This document shows, piece after piece, positions 58,573 through 64,000 of a DNA stretch of 64,000 bases. A program made the translations under genes and the position numbers. The DNA is from Puniceicoccaceae bacterium. GTDB taxonomy: Bacteria > Verrucomicrobiota > Verrucomicrobiia > Opitutales > Coraliomargaritaceae. The notes below the pieces were generated by a model. That model had not been told where the DNA came from and ran no database searches. It saw nothing but the letters and a program-made list of their open reading frames with translations. The stretch is taken from the NCBI GenBank assembly GCA_902587165.1, contig CACIKF010000007.1, forward strand, positions 1 to 64,000, read 5' to 3'. Position 1 is the stretch's first letter. Every line of letters begins with the position of its first letter.

Positions 58573-59316
58573 CTAGACTTTTTCATAACGAGTAGGAAGT
58601 CCCGCCTCGCGACAGATTTCATTCACTTCTTCTTTGAGCTCTAAAATACGCGTCTCGCGGCGAAACATACCTTTACTGAAGCGTTGAAGGTCCTTTTGAG
58701 CAGCCCCTAAGTCCGCCATTCGTTCAGCATTATTGATTGGATGAACAAAAAAAGCTGCCTCTACAACATGATCATCTGGAAAATATTGCCCACTGATAAC
58801 AGCATTCGTCGAAAAACCTTCAGCACTCATGAGCTCTAGCTTGGGTTCCTTAACCAAAGCTTCACCTTGCTTAATCAATTCGACCACGGACTCAAGCTTA
58901 AGCCTATTCACGCCGAGCAACACATCGAGGCTCTGACCTCGCAGTTCTGATTCCATAGGCATACGTAACATCTTGATAAACCCTGGGCTGGCTCGGTCAA
59001 TGATGAGAGTGCCCGCATCGAAGCGCACTAGGCAAGCCATCGAATGTGAGTAAAGGCAATCCTGAAACTCTTGTTGCCGAGTAACTTCAAGACCCAGTAA
59101 GAGCTCTTTTTCTTTGATTTGAAAAACCAAACTGCGTTCAATCCAAACGAAGCTAGCTGCCGTGACACCGCCTAGGGCTGCAAAAAGATATATTCCCCAT
59201 GCGGGAGCATCAATTACGATCAACCCTGTCGCAATCGCAAGGGATGAAAACACACCTAAAAAAAGCGCTAAAATAAATGCACTGAATGGAAAGTCTTGGT
59301 TGTCGCTTAGTTTCAT
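58573..59316 (-). CDS. two-TM PAS-like protein without kinase domain
   Basis: A 247-residue protein with two membrane helices (about 12-34 and 38-58), a coiled stretch, a PAS-like domain (about 85-195: VRFDAGTLIIDRASPGFIKM, GQSLDVLLGVN) and a C-terminal coil ending RETRILELKEEVNEICREAG. That last motif is common at the junction before histidine kinase domains, yet the protein stops there. It is 73 bp before a hybrid histidine kinase gene on the same strand. It could be a sensor partner for that kinase, or a receptor that has lost its output domain. The PAS call rests on style rather than clear motifs. Confidence 0.75.
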   Translation of the reverse strand: MKLSDNQDFPFSAFILALFLGVFSSLAIATGLIVIDAPAWGIYLFAALGGVTAASFVWIERSLVFQIKEKELLLGLEVTRQQEFQDCLYSHSMACLVRFDAGTLIIDRASPGFIKMLRMPMESELRGQSLDVLLGVNRLKLESVVELIKQGEALVKEPKLELMSAEGFSTNAVISGQYFPDDHVVEAAFFVHPINNAERMADLGAAQKDLQRFSKGMFRRETRILELKEEVNEICREAGLPTRYEKV

Positions 59317-59450
59317 TGAAAAATACTAGGTCGGCTACAATATACTCAATAATTAGTGTATAAACCCTATAGTGCAAGACTAAGATGCAACAAAACCGCC
59401 TCTAAACTAGTGCATATACCCCAGAATGCGACTTTAGGGTAAAATGCATA

Positions 59451-60161
59451 TTAGAGACGTGCAACACGCATCAGTTCGGCACTAACTTTATCGATAGCGA
59501 CTTCGTGTTTTATACGTTCAGGATCATACCGATCAAGCAGCGTCCAGAAGCGCTTACCGTGGTTCATTTCAGTCAGGTGTGCTAACTCGTGAAGTATAAT
59601 ATAGTCCTGCAGCTCGGGGCGCAGCAGTATGAGACGCCAATTCAGGGAAATACATCGGCGTGCTGAGCATGAACCCCATCGACTCGATTGATTACGTATC
59701 GAGATTGCACGGTAACTCAACCCGAAACGTTTGGCATGATAGGCCACGCGACAAGTGAGGGTATCTTTGGCAAAGCGGCGCAGTAGTTTAACTAGCGATG
59801 CTTCATCCGCATCAGGTAAGCGAAGGACGAGCACAGACCCACCCTCATCGAGAGTATAACTAGCATTACAAAGCTCTGTCGCCTCGATTCTGACTATAAA
59901 TACATCACCACTTGCTGTAATGAGAGGATGAAGGTTCAACCACTCAGTCAAAGTATAAATAGTGGGTGCTTTCGAGAGTTGCGCGTCCAGCCAGAACCTT
60001 TGCTTTTCCATGAATTTACCTACCTTACGTTCACTGCAATGCCAAGGCACGGAGGCTATAATCTGATTTTTATAACCTAGAGTAAGTCGAAGATACCGTG
60101 TATTTTTCCGACGCCGTATCTCGACGGGAACAGTCTGATTATTAGCGCTTGAAAAATCCAT
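59451..60161 (-). CDS. YgjP-like metallopeptidase (DUF45/M48-related)
   Basis: A 236-residue protein with the zinc motif HELAHLTEMNHGKRFW (about 190-205), preceded by the family block RNQSSRWGSCSARRCISLNW and LLRPELQDYIILHELAH. The N-terminal half is a beta domain (EIRRRKNTRYLRLTLGYKNQ). The fold is that of small minigluzincins; physiological substrates are unknown. It is alone on the minus strand, divergent from the ATP-grasp operon across about 180 bp. Confidence 0.9.
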   Translation of the reverse strand: MDFSSANNQTVPVEIRRRKNTRYLRLTLGYKNQIIASVPWHCSERKVGKFMEKQRFWLDAQLSKAPTIYTLTEWLNLHPLITASGDVFIVRIEATELCNASYTLDEGGSVLVLRLPDADEASLVKLLRRFAKDTLTCRVAYHAKRFGLSYRAISIRNQSSRWGSCSARRCISLNWRLILLRPELQDYIILHELAHLTEMNHGKRFWTLLDRYDPERIKHEVAIDKVSAELMRVARL

Positions 60162-60323
60162 GCTTCAACAAAAATCAACTCAAGCCTCTTAAAGCTTTTA
60201 AATTTACGGCATTAACCTCGGGTTCCACCCCCTAGACGGCCTGCGATTTCCTTAGAGGCATGTCAAAATAGTATCGATTGCCCTAGCCGGAGCAAGCGGG
60301 AATTCGTAAGCTAAATTAATCAA

Positions 60324-60339
60324 TGGCACGGCATGTGCT
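60324..60339 (+). promoter_or_regulatory. sigma-54-like -24/-12 promoter candidate
   Basis: TGGCACGGCATGTGCT matches the consensus TGGCACGNNNNTTGCW with one mismatch (G for the first T of TTGC). GG and GC elements are at the right distance. The predicted start of transcription is near 60350, just before the GTG taken as start of the next gene, so the mRNA would be nearly leaderless unless translation starts at ATG 60390. About one such match is expected by chance in 64 kb, so location is the main argument. Confidence 0.35.
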
Positions 60340-60350
60340 AATTGCGCTGT

Positions 60351-61787
60351 GTGTTTAATCATTATGTTAAGGGTGAATTCTTCGACGAGATGTTTAGTCA
60401 TACTTCGAGAAAAACTTTCCCTCACTACGAATGCCTACTCGAGCACTACGCCAATTATGATGTGACATCTTTGAGTAACAAACAGCGTCTGATTGAAAAT
60501 ACTTTTTTAGAAGAAGGAATCACCTTCACGGTCTACGGTGACAATCAGGGCACCGAAAGAATTTTTCCATTTGATTTAATTCCGCGGATTGTTCCCCGTA
60601 AAGAGTGGCAATTAATTGAGGAAGGGCTGACACAGCGCCTGATAGCGCTCAATCTTTTCCTCCACGACATCTACCACGAAGGTCAAATAATCAAAGATCA
60701 GGTGATTCCAGAATCTGTAGTTAAAACCGCAACTCACTATCGCCCTGAAATGCAGGGAGTCAAAGTCTCGAGAGATATTTACATTCAAATTTGCGGCACT
60801 GATTTGATCCGCGATGATAAGGGAAATTACCTCTGCCTCGAAGACAATGCGCGCTGCCCATCTGGAGTATCCTACCTGCTAGAAAATCGAGAAGCAATGA
60901 AACGCGCTTTTCCCAACTTGTACAGTCAATACAAGGTCAAGCCAGTAGACAACTATCCAGATTTGCTGCTGAAGACCTTACAGCATCTCTCACCGCGTCA
61001 AGGACATGGTCCGGTCTGTGTCTTACTGACACCGGGCGCCTACAACAGCGCTTACTTTGAGCACACCTTCCTAGCTCGAAAAATGGGCATCGAAATTGTC
61101 GAAGGTCGCGATCTTATCGTCCTCGATGCTTATGTCTATATGCGAACTACAAAGGGGCTAGAACAGGTCGATGTAATTTATCGCCGCTTAGACGATGACT
61201 ATCTTGATCCGTTGTGTTTCCATGAAGATTCGATGCTTGGCGTGTCCGGTTTAATGGAAGCATACACGAAGGGTAATGTTGCTCTGGCTAATGCAGTTGG
61301 GACGGGGGTCGCCGACGACAAGGTGATATATGCCTATGTCCCCGAAATTATCAAATACTACCTAGATCAAGATCCTATTTTACAAAATGTGCCTACCTAC
61401 CTCGCTTGGCGTGAAAAAGATCGCAGCTATATACTAAGTCATCTCGACTCGCTTGTGGTTAAGTCAGCAAATGAATCTGGTGGTTATGGTATGTTGATGG
61501 GTCCGTGCGCAACTAAAAAAGAACTCCAAGATTTCGCAAAAAAAATAGAAAGTGAGCCGCGCAACTTTATTGCACAGCCTGTAATATCACTGTCTCGCCA
61601 TCCGACAATCTGTGAAGATTTAAGCATCGAAGGTCGGCACGTTGATTTGCGCCCATTTGTTCTCTACGGTGACTCCATTGAGATTATTTCAGGTGGTCTC
61701 ACTCGTGTCGCCCTTAATAAAGGCTCTCTTATCGTAAACTCTTCTCAGGGTGGCGGAAGTAAAGATACTTGGGTGCTAAATGATTAA
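60351..61787 (+). CDS. circularly permuted ATP-grasp protein (DUF404/DUF407 family)
   Basis: First gene of a three-gene operon. GTG 60351 gives (M)[14 protein letters not shown], which matches the usual N-terminus; TTG 60342 would add three residues. Family blocks include [75 protein letters not shown], and [14 protein letters not shown] near the end. Such proteins are predicted peptide or amide ligases, from work on ATP-grasp families, but no product is known. The partners alpha-E and transglutaminase follow with gaps of 14 and 8 bp, the typical arrangement. Confidence 0.93.
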   Translation: MFNHYVKGEFFDEMFSHTSRKTFPHYECLLEHYANYDVTSLSNKQRLIENTFLEEGITFTVYGDNQGTERIFPFDLIPRIVPRKEWQLIEEGLTQRLIALNLFLHDIYHEGQIIKDQVIPESVVKTATHYRPEMQGVKVSRDIYIQICGTDLIRDDKGNYLCLEDNARCPSGVSYLLENREAMKRAFPNLYSQYKVKPVDNYPDLLLKTLQHLSPRQGHGPVCVLLTPGAYNSAYFEHTFLARKMGIEIVEGRDLIVLDAYVYMRTTKGLEQVDVIYRRLDDDYLDPLCFHEDSMLGVSGLMEAYTKGNVALANAVGTGVADDKVIYAYVPEIIKYYLDQDPILQNVPTYLAWREKDRSYILSHLDSLVVKSANESGGYGMLMGPCATKKELQDFAKKIESEPRNFIAQPVISLSRHPTICEDLSIEGRHVDLRPFVLYGDSIEIISGGLTRVALNKGSLIVNSSQGGGSKDTWVLND

Positions 61788-61801
61788 TCTTAAATAGTGC
61801 G

Positions 61802-62779
61802 ATGCTTTCAAGAGTAGCTAACAGTTTATATTGGCTTAGCAGATATTTGGAACGCGCCGAAAATCTTGCACGCTTAGTTGAAGTGAATCGCTACGAGTCA
61901 CTCGACAGCATCGATCCAGACCCATGGCGACCATTACTCTACACGACTTGTAATGAAAAAATATTCAGGGAATCAAAGGAGCAAGATGTGGGCATGTTTA
62001 TTTCGTTCTCCGAGGATAATCCAGATTCGATCCGTGAGTGCGTCGCCCACGCAAGGGAAAATGCTAGAATGGTTCGGGATCAAATTTCTGAAGAAATTTG
62101 GCGTGAACTGAATCGTTTCCATTTATTCATTCGTTCCGAAAATGCAGTGGAGCTATGGAAAAATCAGCCAGAAACCTTCCACCGCCGCACCATCGAGTTC
62201 TGCATGCTTTTATCCGGCTTAATACATGCCACTGTGCTCCATGATGAAGGCTGGCACTTCATGCAAATTGGTAAGTTGATCGAACGTGCGGATAAAACCA
62301 CGCGTGTCCTCGACATGCTCGCCTATTACCAAGGCATAGCTCCGCGCGCTAAGCTTGCTTCAGCACTAAAATCTTGCTCCGCATTCAACGCATTTCAAGC
62401 AGAGTATCGTAGCGGAATTAGCTTGGATAATGCCATGAGCTTCCTTCTTTTTTCAGCATCTTTTCCGCGATCGGTACGCTTTTGCATTCAACAGTTAGAC
62501 TATCACCTCCATACTGTATCTGGTAGTCCAATTGGCAGCTATACTAATGAGGCTGAGCGCATAACTGGCAGCACGCTCGCGCAGCTTAATTTTTCAAGCT
62601 CTTTGAATATATTACAAGTAGGTTACCATGATTATATAGACTCACTACAAAAACAATTTAATGAAATCGGGCAACAAGTCTTTGATACCTATATTCTATT
62701 GCCTTTGGAAATCCGCAGCAACACAAACAGCGGGACTCGACGGCGGCAAAATGACCATCAGCGACAACAGCAACAATAG
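61802..62779 (+). CDS. alpha-E domain protein (DUF403)
   Basis: A 325-residue, almost wholly helical protein with the family start MLSRVANSLYWLSRYLERAE, then the RLVEVNRY segment and FMQIGKLIERADKTTRVLDM in the middle. Alpha-E proteins are always near circularly permuted ATP-grasp genes, and are thought to work with them; the activity is unknown. The last 25 residues (GTRRRQNDHQRQQQQ) form a basic Gln-rich tail. It lies between the ATP-grasp and transglutaminase genes. Confidence 0.93.
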   Translation: MLSRVANSLYWLSRYLERAENLARLVEVNRYESLDSIDPDPWRPLLYTTCNEKIFRESKEQDVGMFISFSEDNPDSIRECVAHARENARMVRDQISEEIWRELNRFHLFIRSENAVELWKNQPETFHRRTIEFCMLLSGLIHATVLHDEGWHFMQIGKLIERADKTTRVLDMLAYYQGIAPRAKLASALKSCSAFNAFQAEYRSGISLDNAMSFLLFSASFPRSVRFCIQQLDYHLHTVSGSPIGSYTNEAERITGSTLAQLNFSSSLNILQVGYHDYIDSLQKQFNEIGQQVFDTYILLPLEIRSNTNSGTRRRQNDHQRQQQQ

Positions 62780-62787
62780 TCAGTAAG

Positions 62788-63660
62788 ATGCGACTTAAAG
62801 TTTACCACCGTACTGAATATGCATACGCGAATGCTGTCATTAATAATAGTAATGAAGTCCGCTTAAGCCCGAAGCTGACTCCATACCAAGAGGTCGAAAC
62901 GAACTTCATTAGTGTTCTCCCAGCAACACGCCTGACTCGTTACACAGATCTGAATTTCAATCGGGTTCATCGCTTTAACATCCCTCAGCCGCACCAGCAA
63001 CTGACCATTGATAGTCGTTTCACGGTAAAGACCAAAAAGCCATTTGAAATTGATTCACTGCCCTATGGCTATGCACACATTGAGGTAAAAAAATGCTCCC
63101 AACACGATACCTGCCACACCTATCTACAAGACAGCTCTTTTGTCGAAAAGACCCCGCATATCTGGCGTGAGGCATTAGACATACAAGCCAACTCCACTGA
63201 TGTATTCCAAACGTGCTCCGCGCTCATGGACTTTATCTACTCAGACTTCACCTATGCTTCAGGAGCCACCCAAGTCACAACACGTGCTAGCGAAGTGATT
63301 AAGGGTCGTATCGGTGTCTGTCAGGATTTTGCTCATGCAATGACCGCCTATTGCCGTAGCCTAGGAATACCTGCCCGTTACGTTAGCGGCTATTTTTTTG
63401 ATTCTACCCGCAATCAGAACTTACGAGGATCTGAAGCTTCGCATGCATGGGTTGAAGTTTATTTGGGACCGCATGGTTGGGTCGGATTGGACCCTACCAA
63501 CCGTAAAGTAGTCGACGACACTTACGTCGTGCTCGCATATGGGAGAGACTACCGAGATGTTGCGCCTGTTATAGGCTCCTATTTTGGTGGAGGTGGCAGC
63601 CAATTAACCATTCGCGTGAAAGTTGAGTCCTTAGAAACAAATACTGCCGGCGTATCCTAG
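62788..63660 (+). CDS. transglutaminase-like cysteine protease family protein
   Basis: A 290-residue protein with an N-terminal beta domain (MRLKVYHRTEYAYANAVINN, SNEVRLSPK) and a transglutaminase-like catalytic core. The core shows the Cys in GRIGVCQDFAHAMTAYCRSL, the His in EASHAWVEVYLG and the Asp in GWVGLDPTN. Members near ATP-grasp/alpha-E genes are expected to act as peptidases or amide-bond exchangers on the product of the ligase. All three catalytic residues are intact, there is no signal peptide, and it starts 8 bp after the alpha-E stop. Confidence 0.93.
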   Translation: MRLKVYHRTEYAYANAVINNSNEVRLSPKLTPYQEVETNFISVLPATRLTRYTDLNFNRVHRFNIPQPHQQLTIDSRFTVKTKKPFEIDSLPYGYAHIEVKKCSQHDTCHTYLQDSSFVEKTPHIWREALDIQANSTDVFQTCSALMDFIYSDFTYASGATQVTTRASEVIKGRIGVCQDFAHAMTAYCRSLGIPARYVSGYFFDSTRNQNLRGSEASHAWVEVYLGPHGWVGLDPTNRKVVDDTYVVLAYGRDYRDVAPVIGSYFGGGGSQLTIRVKVESLETNTAGVS

Positions 63661-63790
63661 ATACGACCTGAATAGCCAGATCACCCGCTATAAAACGCTT
63701 GTTAGCCTAGTATTCCAAGTTGTAGCGACCGCTACCCAGGGCACTCATCCTAAATATGGCAAAATAGTGGTTATGAGTTTACGGCACAAT

Positions 63791-64000
63791 TCAAGCCTCC
63801 TCTAAACTATCGACTAGCTTTTGTGTATAGCATCTTAGAGCGGACTCAGGGTCGATTCCCTTGGCGCGACAGGCCGCGGCGATCTCGAAGAGCTGTTTGC
63901 CAAGAGTCGCCTCGTCTAGAGTGTCCGACAGCGTTTTAATAGCCGTCTGATCGATGACCGCCTCAACGGGTAATGCCAGCTTTTGGATCTGTTTATAAAC
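63791..64000 (-). CDS. MazG-like nucleotide pyrophosphohydrolase, C-terminal part (cut by window)
   Basis: The minus strand is open from base 64000 to a TGA at 63791 and encodes 69 residues. The end DEATLGKQLFEIAAACRAKG, IDPESALRCYTQKL is the C-terminal helix pair of MazG proteins (compare LFALVNLARxLGIDPExALRxANxKF). MazG hydrolyses (d)NTPs. The N-terminal catalytic part lies beyond the window, so activity cannot be judged. It converges on the transglutaminase gene across about 130 bp. Confidence 0.75.
   Translation of the reverse strand, partial: VYKQIQKLALPVEAVIDQTAIKTLSDTLDEATLGKQLFEIAAACRAKGIDPESALRCYTQKLVDSLEEA

Overview
The window reads as an ordinary chromosomal stretch of a Gram-negative, respiring member of the Verrucomicrobiota, most likely class Opitutae (Puniceicoccales/Coraliomargarita-like). 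This is an inference from gene content: an alternative complex III (ACIII) locus joined to a cbb3-type oxidase, menaquinone genes (menD, menB), an outer-membrane LptD, a secreted GH29 fucosidase beside a beta-helix protein, and several small families that I associate with this group. Base composition looks close to balanced, many starts lack a clear Shine-Dalgarno sequence, and I see no insertion sequence, prophage or CRISPR array.

Layout. 1-432: end of a DksA/TraR-like regulator. 531-16605 (all minus): a respiratory block. Read in the direction of transcription it runs ccoI-like copper ATPase, a small Tat-like peptide, actA-B-C-D-E-F, a small anchored protein, ccoS, ccoN-ccoO-ccoP, menD. Quinol made with MenD/MenB would be oxidised by ACIII and the electrons passed to the cbb3 oxidase encoded next to it. 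16668-18985 (minus): a compact four-gene islet of poorly known genes (two-TM protein, beta-flower-like repeat protein, 83-aa protein, GIY-YIG nuclease); this is the best candidate here for an undescribed system. 19223-24054: PH-domain protein, secreted beta-helix protein, alpha-L-fucosidase, tRNA-Thr(CGU). 24144-31534: trpF, DCC-family protein, double FKBP isomerase, a three-gene cluster of uncharacterised genes, a double M16 peptidase and a small unknown.

31641-39955 (minus): purH, metG, a lipoprotein of the endonuclease/exonuclease/phosphatase fold, menB, slyX, glgB. 40059-47733 (plus): pntAB-pntB (without pntAA), tsaB-like, alr with an apparently non-AUG start, lptD, scpA, two small unknowns, trxA. 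47930-50024 (minus): tsf, rpsB, erpA-like. 50197-52670 (plus): a Ser/Thr kinase overlapping rpoN. 52774-55414 (minus): HemW-like radical SAM protein and an M20 peptidase. 55591-56456 (plus): yhbY, lspA. 56625-60161 (minus): hybrid histidine kinase, membrane PAS protein, YgjP-like metallopeptidase. 60351-63660 (plus): circularly permuted ATP-grasp, alpha-E and transglutaminase operon, preceded by a sigma-54-like element. 63791-64000 (minus): the C-terminal end of a MazG-like gene cut by the window edge.

No stretch over 300 bases is without a gene. Functions are assigned by recognising motifs and family style in translated sequence, without any database search.
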